64,000 nucleotides of DNA from UBA5070 sp035913415 (lineage in GTDB: Bacteria; Fibrobacterota; Fibrobacteria; UBA5070), in NCBI GenBank assembly GCA_035913415.1, contig JAMIIV010000247.1, positions 1-64,000 of the forward strand, read 5' to 3'. The notes under the pieces are model-generated. The model worked only from the letters and a program-made list of their open reading frames with translations. It ran no database searches and was not told the origin of the DNA. A program made the position numbers and the translations under genes. Below are positions 46,112-54,394 of the stretch, piece by piece (position 1 is the stretch's first letter; the number at the start of each line of letters is the position of its first letter).

Positions 46112-47269
46112 ATGCACCAGGAATCCTCGTACTCCCCTCTGGCTCTCGACCACGCCCGAAACCCGCGGCACATGGCGCCCCTGTCGGAATTCGACGGATA
46201 CGCAAGCCTCACGGGACCTTGCGGCGACACGATGGACTTCTGGATCCGCGTCGCCGACGGCGTGGCGACGGAAGTCGGCTTCACGACCGACGGCTGCGGG
46301 TCTTCCCGGGCGGCCGGCTCCATGACCTGCACCCTGGCGCGAGGTCGCCATCTGGCCGCGTTGGGACTGATCGGGCAACGGGATGTCCTGGAAGCCCTCG
46401 GCGATTTCCCGTCCGAATCGGAACACTGCGCGCTACTGGCCACCGAGACCTTGCACGCGGCCGTGCGGGAATGTTTCCAGACCATGCGCGTGCGGCGCAT
46501 CGATCGCAAGTACCTAGTCCTGGGAGGGAAGGGAGGCGTGGGCAAAAGCACCATCGCGGCGAACCTCGCGCTGCTGTTGCGCGATCGTGGCCTGCGCACC
46601 GGACTACTCGACGCCGACATCCACGGCCCGAGCGTCCCCGCCATGACGGGGACGGAATCCGTCGAGCCGGAGCGATCCGACGACGCGCTGCGACCGGCGG
46701 AGATCCACGGTATCCGCGCCGTATCCATCGGGATGTTCCTGCCCCAACCCGACCAGGCTCTCGCCTGGAGAGGCCCCCGCAAAAGCAACATCGTGCGCCA
46801 GTTCCTTCGCGAGGTGGATTGGGGCGACCTCGACGTCCTCGTCATCGACGCGCCCCCGGGGACGGGCGACGAACTCCTGACGATCGCCCGTTCCGCCGGT
46901 CCCCTGGACGGGGCGATCGTGGTCACCACTCCGCAACGCATCGCCGCCATCGACGTTCGCCGCGCCGTCACGTTCTGTCGCGACATGGGGATACCCGTCC
47001 TGGGGATCCTGGTGAATATGGCGGGACTTGTCTGCCCCCATTGCGGCGAGACCACCCGCCTGTTCCCCGACGGCCCGGGCCTTGCCATCGCCTCCGACAT
47101 GGGGATCCCCTTCCTGGGTTCCCTCCCCTTCGATCCGGAACTGTCCATTGCATCCGACACGGGTTCGCCCCTGGTCGCCTCCGCGCCCGAAAGCGAGACG
47201 GCCCGAAGGCTGCGCGATCTCCTGGAGCCCATCCTTTCGCACGCTGTTGGCGGAATTCCCGCGCGCTAA
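46112..47269 (+). CDS. NifU-like scaffold fused to Mrp/Nbp35 ATPase
   Basis: 385 residues. Residues 1-125 resemble the NifU/IscU scaffold: YSPLALDHARNPRHMAPL, GPCGDTMDFWI, GCGSSRAAGSMTC and EHCALLATETL supply three conserved cysteines. Then an Mrp ATPase: LGGKGGVGKSTIAANLALLL, DAPPGTGDEL and the bridging-cluster motif VCPHCGE. Scaffold and carrier in one chain for Fe-S or mixed-metal clusters. Last gene of the operon. Confidence 0.9.
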   Translation: MHQESSYSPLALDHARNPRHMAPLSEFDGYASLTGPCGDTMDFWIRVADGVATEVGFTTDGCGSSRAAGSMTCTLARGRHLAALGLIGQRDVLEALGDFPSESEHCALLATETLHAAVRECFQTMRVRRIDRKYLVLGGKGGVGKSTIAANLALLLRDRGLRTGLLDADIHGPSVPAMTGTESVEPERSDDALRPAEIHGIRAVSIGMFLPQPDQALAWRGPRKSNIVRQFLREVDWGDLDVLVIDAPPGTGDELLTIARSAGPLDGAIVVTTPQRIAAIDVRRAVTFCRDMGIPVLGILVNMAGLVCPHCGETTRLFPDGPGLAIASDMGIPFLGSLPFDPELSIASDTGSPLVASAPESETARRLRDLLEPILSHAVGGIPAR

Positions 47270-47312
47270 GCCCGTGGGAATCCTTCCCGTCCACGCGCCT
47301 ATCGGGAGGGAA

Positions 47313-47864
47313 TCACTCCCGATAGAATCGTCCATCGGCGCGGATGGTCGACTGGACGGCGCTCGGACCTTCCAGCCAGCCGCGTCCGGCTTCCCGGTAG
47401 CTGTCGTAGTCCGGGATGTAGGGCTTGATGTCGAGCAAGGGCGTCCCATCGAGGATGTCGAGTCCGGTCACATGCACGAACCTTCCCGCGATGCCGACGA
47501 TGCGCAAACACGAGAGTCCGACCGGATTCGGGCGGGCGGGCGATCGGGTAGCGAAGATCCCGCGTTCGACCGTATCCCGGTAGGGTACGACCGTCGGGCG
47601 CGCCTCGATCGCCCGATCGATCCAGAACAGCGCCCAAAGGTGCGTGAATCCATCGAGATCACGCAATCCTTCCTGCCATTGCTCGGCAATTTCGAGGGAG
47701 CCGCGCCCTCCTCGGGGATCGACATGGGGAGAATCCACCATGTCGGCATTCCCCCCCGGCCAACCGCCATCTGCGAACCATGAGACGAACGACTGCACAG
47801 GGGTCCCCTGCGCTTGGTTGAAAGGGGAATGCACCACTCCCACCGGGGTCATCTCGAGTTTCAT
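47313..47864 (-). CDS. TrmO-like (TsaA/YaeB-fold) tRNA methyltransferase
   Basis: 183 residues. VGVVHSPF at the N terminus, FTHLWALFWIDR, TRSPARPNPVGLSCLRIVGI and LDGTPLLDIKPYIPDYD are the family blocks. TrmO N6-methylates t6A37 of tRNA-Thr, but many homologues sit in metal or cofactor clusters and may do something else. Its start overlaps the stop of the ferredoxin gene (ATGA), linking it to the ORP-like system. Confidence 0.85.
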   Translation of the reverse strand: MKLEMTPVGVVHSPFNQAQGTPVQSFVSWFADGGWPGGNADMVDSPHVDPRGGRGSLEIAEQWQEGLRDLDGFTHLWALFWIDRAIEARPTVVPYRDTVERGIFATRSPARPNPVGLSCLRIVGIAGRFVHVTGLDILDGTPLLDIKPYIPDYDSYREAGRGWLEGPSAVQSTIRADGRFYRE

Positions 47865-48688
47865 GATTCCCCCAGGCAGGCCTGTAGCCAGACCGGCAAT
47901 CCACCAAGGAACACATCGCAGTCACCACCCGATGCGGCCACCCGATGGATGCGCCATTGCGACGACACCTCCGATGCTGCCAAGGTTTCGGCGCTCCCTC
48001 CGGCCGCGACAACATCCAATCGAACCCCGCGCCCGCTCAAGCCTTCGAGGATCCTGCACATTCGGTCCGCCTCGGACTCGTCTTCCCCGACCAAGGCGAT
48101 GGCATGACCGACGTCCTCGAGCGCCATGTATATCTCCGCGCGATCCTCCACCGAGACATCGACCAGAACCACTTCGGCACCAAAGAGCTTCGCCTCACGC
48201 CGCCCCCTGGCACGCAGGTGGCGAACGAGGCCCGGCATCGAAAAACCTTCCGGAACACCGTCGCATCCGACCACTCGCCCGTGCGGGGTGACGAACACGG
48301 AGGTGTTCACAGAAACCATCGGCGCGATCGCGATCGCTCCGCGAAAACAGGCCCCCACACAAGCCCCGCAGGCAGTGCACACCGAGGCATCGACCAGGAT
48401 CCGACGACCTTGTCGCGTCAGGGCACCCATCGGGCAGGACCTGACACATCGGCCACAACCGGTGCAGGTTGTTTCCTCCACCTGCGCGATCCGCGGCGGC
48501 ACGAATCGTTCCGTCCTCGTGGCCACCGCGCAGGCGACAAGCTGTCCATCGGAGCGCTGGACATCACCATCGACCACCACGGAATGCGCAATGGCCTGCG
48601 ACAGGCGCACCGTGACGGCCCTGCGCATCGCCGGATCGCCGGCACCGACGATCGCGATTTCCCGAATCCCCGAATTCCTGGACGCCAT
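47861..48688 (-). CDS. Ferredoxin-containing MinD-like protein with degenerate P-loop
   Basis: 275 residues from ATG 48688, which follows a GGGAGG ribosome site. Order of parts follows the MinD-ferredoxin ATPases nearby, but the Walker A position reads IAIVGAGDPAMRRAVT and lacks the GKT. Two intact 4Fe-4S motifs follow: CTGCGRCVRSCP and CTACGACVGACF. Likely a non-ATP-binding partner of the two active ATPases. Shares the bidirectional operator B with bioB. Confidence 0.75.
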   Translation of the reverse strand: MASRNSGIREIAIVGAGDPAMRRAVTVRLSQAIAHSVVVDGDVQRSDGQLVACAVATRTERFVPPRIAQVEETTCTGCGRCVRSCPMGALTRQGRRILVDASVCTACGACVGACFRGAIAIAPMVSVNTSVFVTPHGRVVGCDGVPEGFSMPGLVRHLRARGRREAKLFGAEVVLVDVSVEDRAEIYMALEDVGHAIALVGEDESEADRMCRILEGLSGRGVRLDVVAAGGSAETLAASEVSSQWRIHRVAASGGDCDVFLGGLPVWLQACLGES

Positions 48689-48739
48689 GGATCCTCCCTG
48701 ATCGCATCCTGCCTCGACCGAAGCGTGGTGATTCAATAT

Positions 48740-48756
48740 AGATGTATTCTACATCC
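48740..48756. promoter_or_regulatory. 17-bp palindromic operator, site B
   Basis: AGATGT-ATTCT-ACATCC followed by TTTT, 5 of 6 arm positions paired, between the divergent ferredoxin-protein gene (52 bp away) and bioB (21 bp away). Both genes could be controlled together. Confidence 0.65.
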
Positions 48757-48777
48757 TTTTGCTACCTTGCCTCGGTC

Positions 48778-49791
48778 ATGGATACCGCAGAAGCCTGCCA
48801 CGGCGCCCACCCCAAGAGCCTTCCACGCGTACAACGCATCTCCCGCGACGAGGTGCTGGCATTGTTCGACACCCCATTGCCCAAGCTGTTGCCCATGGCC
48901 CAGGAAGCCCACCGACGCCACTTCGATCCCCTCGAGGTCCGCGCCTCCACCCTCGTCTCGGTCCGCACGGGCGCCTGCGTCGAGGACTGCGCGTATTGCG
49001 CACAGAGCAGTCGTCACGAACAACCCGTGGAATACCAACCCCTCATGACGGTTTCCGCCGTGCTCGAAGCGGCGCGCACGGCTCGAACTGCGGGAGCGAC
49101 GCGCCTTTGCATGGGGGCGTCGTGGCGCTCGCCCAGGGCTGGGTCCCAGTGGGAAAACGTCCTGGACATGGTGCGAGGGGTCAAGGCTCTGGGCCTGGAG
49201 GCGTGCGTCACCCTCGGGATGCTCTCACAGGACCAGGCGAACGACCTGAAGGCGGCTGGACTGGACTATTACAACCACAATCTCGACACCTCGCCGGAAT
49301 ACTACGGACGGATCGTGACCACCCGCACCTTCCAGGACCGGCTGGACACCCTAGCCCGCGTGCGGGAAGCGGGGATCATGGTGTGCTCGGGCGGCATCCT
49401 GGGAATGGGTGAATCGCGCGAAGACCGCGCAGGCCTCCTCCAGGAATTGGCCAACCTCCCCACTCCACCGGATTCCGTCCCCATCAACCGCCTGATGCCC
49501 ATGCCCGGAACCCCGCTGGTCGACGCGACTCCCGTCGACGACCTGGAGATCGTCCGCGCCATCGCCGTGACCCGCATCCTGCTCCCCTCCACCCAGATCC
49601 GCCTCTCGGCGGGAAGATCGCTGATGAGCCATGCCGTGCAATTCCTGTGCTTCCTGGCCGGGGCCAACGGCATCTTCCTGGGCGACCAGCTATTGACGGC
49701 GGGAAATCCCGGACCGGACGAAGACAAGGCGATGATCGCCTCCTTCGGCATGCGCCTGGACACGGAATCCTCCCTCCCACCCACTCCCTGA
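48778..49791 (+). CDS. bioB: Biotin synthase
   Basis: 337 residues from ATG 48778 (an earlier ATG at 48742 lies within the operator). Radical SAM cluster motif GACVEDCAYCAQSSRH (CX3CX2C), then TRLCMGASWRSP, YYNHNLDTSPEYY and the terminal ANGIFLGDQLLTAGNPG. Inserts sulfur into dethiobiotin. No other bio genes are near; instead it is coupled to an aldolase-like gene and carries the ORP-type operator. Confidence 0.92.
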   Translation: MDTAEACHGAHPKSLPRVQRISRDEVLALFDTPLPKLLPMAQEAHRRHFDPLEVRASTLVSVRTGACVEDCAYCAQSSRHEQPVEYQPLMTVSAVLEAARTARTAGATRLCMGASWRSPRAGSQWENVLDMVRGVKALGLEACVTLGMLSQDQANDLKAAGLDYYNHNLDTSPEYYGRIVTTRTFQDRLDTLARVREAGIMVCSGGILGMGESREDRAGLLQELANLPTPPDSVPINRLMPMPGTPLVDATPVDDLEIVRAIAVTRILLPSTQIRLSAGRSLMSHAVQFLCFLAGANGIFLGDQLLTAGNPGPDEDKAMIASFGMRLDTESSLPPTP

Positions 49792-49806
49792 AGCCCTGGA
49801 GCCCCC

Positions 49807-50754
49807 ATGTACCGCGAACAGATCAAGGTCCTCGACTGCACCATCCGCGATGGAGGCCTGGTCAACGACCACGCCTTCGACCTCGACTTCGTGCGCCGCA
49901 CCTACCGCGGCATCTCCGAGGCAGGAGTGGACTATTTCGAGATTGGGTACCGCAACCGGCCCGTCTCCGCCTCCGGTTCCTTCGGGCCCTGGAAGAGCTG
50001 TCCCGACGACGACATCCGTCGCGCCATCGAAGGCTGTCCCAATGGCGCGAAGCTCTCGGTGATGATCGACATCGGCAGAGTCGACATGGACTCGTTTCTG
50101 CCGGCCGAGCGCAGCCCGTTTTCGATGGTGCGCGTGGCGTCGTACGTGAAGGACATCGACAAGGCCATCGCGATGGGCAACGCGCTCCACGAACTCGGCT
50201 ACGAGACCTGCATCAACATCATGGCGCTCTCGCGCGACAACGGCCCCGCGCTCGACGAAGCCTTTGAACAATGCGCAATGGAATCGAAGGCCGACGTGAT
50301 CTATCTGGTCGACTCCTTCGGGGCATTCCACCAGGAAGACATTTCCCGTCTGGTTCGTCGGGCTCGAGCCCGGCTCCCCGGCCGCGAACTGGGCTTCCAC
50401 GGGCACAACAACCAGCAACTGGCCTTTTCCAACACGGTCCAGGCGATCATCGAGGGCGTGAACTATCTCGACGCCACGGTGTTCGGGATGGGGCGGGCCG
50501 CAGGCAACTGCACCCTGGAACTGCTGCTGGGATTCCTCAAGAACCCTCGTTACGACCTGCGCCCCGTCCTGGATCTCATATCCCGGGACTTCGCGCCCTT
50601 GAGCCGCTGCCACGAGTGGGGGTACCTCATTCCCCACATGATCGCGGGTCAACTCAACCTGCATCCCCAGCAGGCGCTGGATGTCCTGAAGGGACCCGAA
50701 CGTTCCGACTACCGCCGTTTCCACGAAAGGATGGCTTCGAGCCTGCTTTCCTGA
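49807..50754 (+). CDS. DRE-TIM metallolyase (aldolase/HMG-CoA lyase-like)
   Basis: 315 residues. The family signature VLDCTIRDGG (DRE-like: D, R, D) is at residues 8-18; YFEIGYRNRP, LVDSFGAF and GFHGHNNQQLAFSN give the metal-binding His-x-His. Resembles 4-hydroxy-2-oxovalerate aldolase and related lyases; substrate unknown. It follows bioB by 15 bp, so it is probably cotranscribed. Confidence 0.82.
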   Translation: MYREQIKVLDCTIRDGGLVNDHAFDLDFVRRTYRGISEAGVDYFEIGYRNRPVSASGSFGPWKSCPDDDIRRAIEGCPNGAKLSVMIDIGRVDMDSFLPAERSPFSMVRVASYVKDIDKAIAMGNALHELGYETCINIMALSRDNGPALDEAFEQCAMESKADVIYLVDSFGAFHQEDISRLVRRARARLPGRELGFHGHNNQQLAFSNTVQAIIEGVNYLDATVFGMGRAAGNCTLELLLGFLKNPRYDLRPVLDLISRDFAPLSRCHEWGYLIPHMIAGQLNLHPQQALDVLKGPERSDYRRFHERMASSLLS

Positions 50755-50771
50755 ATCCTCGGCACCAAAGC

Positions 50772-50798
50772 TGTAACCTTGCGGTGTTCTCCACATCC
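50772..50798 (+). promoter_or_regulatory. ECF-type promoter of the CoA-disulfide reductase gene
   Basis: TGTAACC (50772-50778), 15 bp, CATCC (50794-50798), 28 bp before ATG 50827. Confidence 0.58.
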
Positions 50799-50826
50799 AT
50801 TGTGGGGACAACCAAGGAGAACAGAC

Positions 50827-52830
50827 ATGGAAACGATCCTGATCCTGGGCGGTGTCGCCGCCGGAGCCACCGCCGCCGCCCGCGCCCGCCGCTTGTCCCC
50901 CACCGCCCGGATCACGATCCTGGAAGCCGGCCCCGACATCTCGTTCGCCAACTGCGGCCTGCCCTACTACATCGGCGGCGACATCGAGAATCGTTCCTCC
51001 CTGATCCTCCAGAGCCCGGAGAGCTTCAAGCAGCAGTACGACGTGTACGTTCACGTGCTGACCCGCGCCGAGTCCATCGACCGTGAGGCGCACGTGGTGC
51101 GCGCCCTCGACGTGCGCACCGGAGAGCACAGGCAGTTCCCCTACACCAAGCTGATCCTCGCGCAGGGCGGACGCCCCATCCTGCCGGACCTTCCCGGTGC
51201 CGATCTGCCCCACGTCTTCTCGCTGTGGACCCTCGACGACATGGATCGCATCGATGCGTTCCTCAAGCGCAGCGGCGCCAAAGTGGCTGTGATCGGCGGC
51301 GGCGGATTCATCGGGTTGGAAATGGCCGAGGCGCTGGTGCACCGGGGGCTGGAGGTCCACGTCGTGGAGAAGCTCCCGCACGTGATGGCCGTGATGGATC
51401 CCGAAATCTCAGGCGCGGTGGAAGAGGAACTTTCCGCCCACGGTGTGCGCCTGCACAAAGGCACCGGAGTCGCCTCCATCGGCGCCGATCGCGTGACGCT
51501 GGAAGACGGCACCGTGATCTCCGCGGGTATGGTCTTGATGTCCATCGGCGTACGTCCCACCCTGCAGTTGGCTCGCGATGCTGGCCTGGAAATCGGACCG
51601 TCCGGCGGACTCCTGGTCGACCGCACCTTGCGCACCAGCGACCCGTCCATCTGGGCCGCCGGTGACATGGTCGAGATCGAGCACCGCATCCACGGGGCGA
51701 AGGTCCGCATCCCGCTGGCCGGGCCCGCCAATCGGCAAGGGCGCATTGCCGCCGAGAACGCCCTGGGGGGAACACACCCCTACGGCGGAGCGCTGGGCAC
51801 ATCCATCGTACGCGTGTTCGATCTGGCCGCCGGCATGACCGGGCTCTCGCTCAAAGCGGCCCGCGCCGCGGGACTGGACGCTGTGGCCGTCACGGTGCAC
51901 AAGGAGCACCACACCGCTTACTATCCCGGGGCAAAAACCGTCACGGTTCGTCTGGTCGTGGAACGTCCCAGCGGGCGCATCCTGGGCGGCCAGACCGCGG
52001 GCGAAGCCGGTGCCGATCGTCGCCTGGACGCCATCGCCGTGGCCGCCTACTCCGGCATGACGGTGCACCAGTTGGCCGATGTCGACCTGTCCTACTCGCC
52101 TCCCCTGGGGACCGCCAACGACGCTTTGAACATGGCCGCCTTCGTGGCGGAGAATCGCCTGTCCGGATACGGCCCCTCCCTTTCCCCCGAAGAGATCGAT
52201 GGCTGGGTGCGCGAACACGCACCCATGGTCGTGGATCTGCGGGACACCTTCGCCTTCGAAAAGGGCCACGTCGATGGCGCGGTGAACATCCCCCTGGAGC
52301 TTCTGGGTGAACAGGTGGCGGACCTGCCCCGCGACCGCGCTCTCCTTCTGGTGGACGGTACGGGCAAGAAGGGCCACCAAGCCTTGCGGAGTCTGGTCGC
52401 GAACCTTACCGCTCCGCTGGTGAACGTCAGCGGCGGATTCACCACTTTGCTTCGCCACGCCCGTGCGGTGGGATTCACCTCCCTGGGGCTCTCCCTGCCC
52501 GAAGTCGCCGCGAAGACCAACGCCACCAAGGAATCAGAACCTCCCAAGGCGGTTCCCGCTGTCCAGGCTCCGAAATCCGAAGGCTTGCTGGTCGTGGACG
52601 TGCGCACCCCCGGCGAATTCGCCACCGGTGCGTACCCTGGGGCCGTGAACATTCCCCTGGACACCCTTCCCTCCCGCCTTGGAGAACTCGGCTCCAAGGA
52701 CCGCGAGATCGTCCTCTATTGTGCATCGGGCGCACGCTCCGGTTACGCCGCGGGCATCCTGCAACAGTCGGGCTTCTCAAACATCACCAACGGCGGTGGC
52801 CTGGTCCACATGATGCGCCGCCGGGGGTGA
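50827..52830 (+). CDS. CoA-disulfide reductase-type flavoprotein with two rhodanese domains
   Basis: 667 residues. Pyridine nucleotide-disulfide oxidoreductase: GGVAAGATAAARARRL for FAD, single redox cysteine in SFANCGLPYYIGG, NAD motif IGGGGFIGLEMAEALV. Two rhodanese domains follow. The first (about 455-550) has LLLVDGTGKKGHQA where the catalytic loop should be and no cysteine; the second (about 580-667) has LYCASGARSGYAAG. Probably reduces CoA polysulfide or persulfide. ECF-type promoter upstream. Confidence 0.9.
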   Translation: METILILGGVAAGATAAARARRLSPTARITILEAGPDISFANCGLPYYIGGDIENRSSLILQSPESFKQQYDVYVHVLTRAESIDREAHVVRALDVRTGEHRQFPYTKLILAQGGRPILPDLPGADLPHVFSLWTLDDMDRIDAFLKRSGAKVAVIGGGGFIGLEMAEALVHRGLEVHVVEKLPHVMAVMDPEISGAVEEELSAHGVRLHKGTGVASIGADRVTLEDGTVISAGMVLMSIGVRPTLQLARDAGLEIGPSGGLLVDRTLRTSDPSIWAAGDMVEIEHRIHGAKVRIPLAGPANRQGRIAAENALGGTHPYGGALGTSIVRVFDLAAGMTGLSLKAARAAGLDAVAVTVHKEHHTAYYPGAKTVTVRLVVERPSGRILGGQTAGEAGADRRLDAIAVAAYSGMTVHQLADVDLSYSPPLGTANDALNMAAFVAENRLSGYGPSLSPEEIDGWVREHAPMVVDLRDTFAFEKGHVDGAVNIPLELLGEQVADLPRDRALLLVDGTGKKGHQALRSLVANLTAPLVNVSGGFTTLLRHARAVGFTSLGLSLPEVAAKTNATKESEPPKAVPAVQAPKSEGLLVVDVRTPGEFATGAYPGAVNIPLDTLPSRLGELGSKDREIVLYCASGARSGYAAGILQQSGFSNITNGGGLVHMMRRRG

Positions 52831-52889
52831 GACGTCCGATGGTACGGGTCGATCCCAAGGCCGACCCGTACCACATGGAGGCGCCTCGC

Positions 52890-53609
52890 CTACTTCTTGA
52901 GGATCGTCTTGAGGACGGTTTCCTTGTCGAGTTTCTTCGTGCAGAAGAACCAGTCGTGGCAGGTCATCTCGTCCTTGCTCTCCATGCGTTCCTTGGCCAC
53001 CCCGCACGAACCCGCGGTGGGCACGATCACGTCGTCACCCGGGCGCCAATCGGCGGGTGTCGCGATCGAGAATGCATCCGCGGTCTGGAGCGCGATCACG
53101 ATGCGGTAGATCTCGTCGAAGTTCCGACCCAGGCTCAGCGGATAATACAACACCGTGCGGACCACCCCCTTGGGGTCGACGACAAACACCGCGCGAACCG
53201 CCTTGGTACTGCTCTCTCCCGGTTGCATCATCCCGTACATCTTGGCCACTTCCATGGTGATGTCCTCGATGAGCGGGAAATTCACCTCGACATCCTTCAT
53301 CCCCTTGTACGAGATCTTCTCCTTGATGGTGCGCAACCAGGCGATGTGGCTGTACAGACCATCGACGGAAAGTCCGACCAGCTTGCAGTTGGCCTCCTCG
53401 AATTTCGGCTGGAGGGTCGCGAACGTCATGAACTCGGAGGTGCAGACGGGGGTGAAGTCCGCAGGATGCGAAAAGAGGATCACCCAACTACCGGCGTACT
53501 GGTCGGGAAAACGGATCTCTCCCTGGGTAGTGACGGCCTTGAATGCTGGGGCCTTGTCTCCGATGCGAGGGATCGCGAAGGCGGGGGCTGCTGCGCTGCT
53601 GTTGTCCAT
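52890..53609 (-). CDS. 1-Cys peroxiredoxin (Prx6 type)
   Basis: 239 residues from ATG 53609 (AGGAG five nt upstream); longer in-frame starts run into the operator. SHPADFTPVCTSEF holds the peroxidatic cysteine, with the Prx6-type C-terminal domain (DWRPGDDVIVPT) and a terminal TCHDWFFC with two extra cysteines. Removes H2O2 and organic peroxides. Divergent from DUF1847 across operator C. Confidence 0.92.
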   Translation of the reverse strand: MDNSSAAAPAFAIPRIGDKAPAFKAVTTQGEIRFPDQYAGSWVILFSHPADFTPVCTSEFMTFATLQPKFEEANCKLVGLSVDGLYSHIAWLRTIKEKISYKGMKDVEVNFPLIEDITMEVAKMYGMMQPGESSTKAVRAVFVVDPKGVVRTVLYYPLSLGRNFDEIYRIVIALQTADAFSIATPADWRPGDDVIVPTAGSCGVAKERMESKDEMTCHDWFFCTKKLDKETVLKTILKK

Positions 53610-53695
53610 GGAGGCTCCTGATTGAATCTGTTCCTGCGGGTTCCATGACTCCCGATAGCCCTCCAGGGGAAAGCCTCCGACGGGGTCACGAATTT

Positions 53696-53712
53696 GGATG
53701 CTCATTGCATCC
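53696..53712. promoter_or_regulatory. 17-bp palindromic operator, site C
   Basis: GGATGC-TCATT-GCATCC, a perfect 6-bp inverted repeat followed by TTTT, between the divergent peroxiredoxin and DUF1847 genes (86 and 57 bp from the start codons). Best-conserved copy of the family. Confidence 0.68.
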
Positions 53713-53769
53713 TTTTGAGAATATACCATCTGAGACGACCACCAACCACATTCCCACGGGACGCCACCA

Positions 53770-54339
53770 ATGGACTGCACTCTCTGCAAGGGAAAAACCT
53801 GTCGAAGCCTGGTGTCGTGCGGGAACGAGGCATTCGAGGCCGCCGAAATCCTGGAGGCCTACCAGGAAACATCCATCCAGGATGGCATCCAGGCGGCCGC
53901 CCGGCTGGTCGACAACGGTCGGGCGGGAACCCTCTCGCGCATCGAGGAGATCGCCGAATTCGCGCTGGACAGAAACTGGGCGCGCATAGGCCTGGCCTAC
54001 TGCTACGGCATGGAAGCCGAAGCCACAATGGTTTCGCGCATCTTGCGCTCGCGCGGTCTGCGCATGGAAGCAGTTTCCTGCAGTACCGGAGCCCTCGCCC
54101 AGGAGGAAGTCAACGCCCAATCGCAGCTCCACAAGGTCTCGTGCAACCCGCTTGGTCAAGCCGCGCAGATTCGTTCCGCCAAGGTGGATCTGGTCGTGAC
54201 GATGGGCCTGTGCCTGGGGCACGACATCCTGTTCCAGAAAGCCCTCGAAGGCACCCCCTGCACGACCCTTGTCGTGAAGGATCGAACTTCGGGACATGCA
54301 CCCCTGGTGGCGATTCGCAGGATCGCGGAAGCTATGTAA
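53770..54339 (+). CDS. DUF1847 cysteine-rich protein
   Basis: 189 residues. MDCTLCKGKTCR gives three N-terminal cysteines; further cysteines in AYCYGMEAEA, VSCSTGA, VSCNPLGQA and MGLCLGHD are typical of DUF1847, thought to bind a metal. Function unknown. Its TAA stop is part of the ECF-type -35 block for the next gene. Confidence 0.82.
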   Translation: MDCTLCKGKTCRSLVSCGNEAFEAAEILEAYQETSIQDGIQAAARLVDNGRAGTLSRIEEIAEFALDRNWARIGLAYCYGMEAEATMVSRILRSRGLRMEAVSCSTGALAQEEVNAQSQLHKVSCNPLGQAAQIRSAKVDLVVTMGLCLGHDILFQKALEGTPCTTLVVKDRTSGHAPLVAIRRIAEAM

Positions 54340-54361
54340 CCATTAGGTGTTTATGACATCC
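54335..54361 (+). promoter_or_regulatory. ECF-type promoter of the BASS transporter (with weak palindrome, site D)
   Basis: TGTAACC (54335-54341), 15 bp, CATCC (54357-54361), 33 bp before ATG 54395. The segment AGGTGT-TTATG-ACATCC (54345-54361) also resembles the palindromic operator, with 4 of 6 arm positions paired. Confidence 0.55.
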
Positions 54362-54394
54362 ATATAGAGCCAACCCTATCTCCAGAGGTGCTCC

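Noticed and set aside
50782..50798. CGGTGT-TCTCC-ACATCC as a further copy of the palindromic operator
   Set aside because: Only four of six arm positions pair, and the right half is already explained as the second block of the ECF-type promoter; counted as promoter only.
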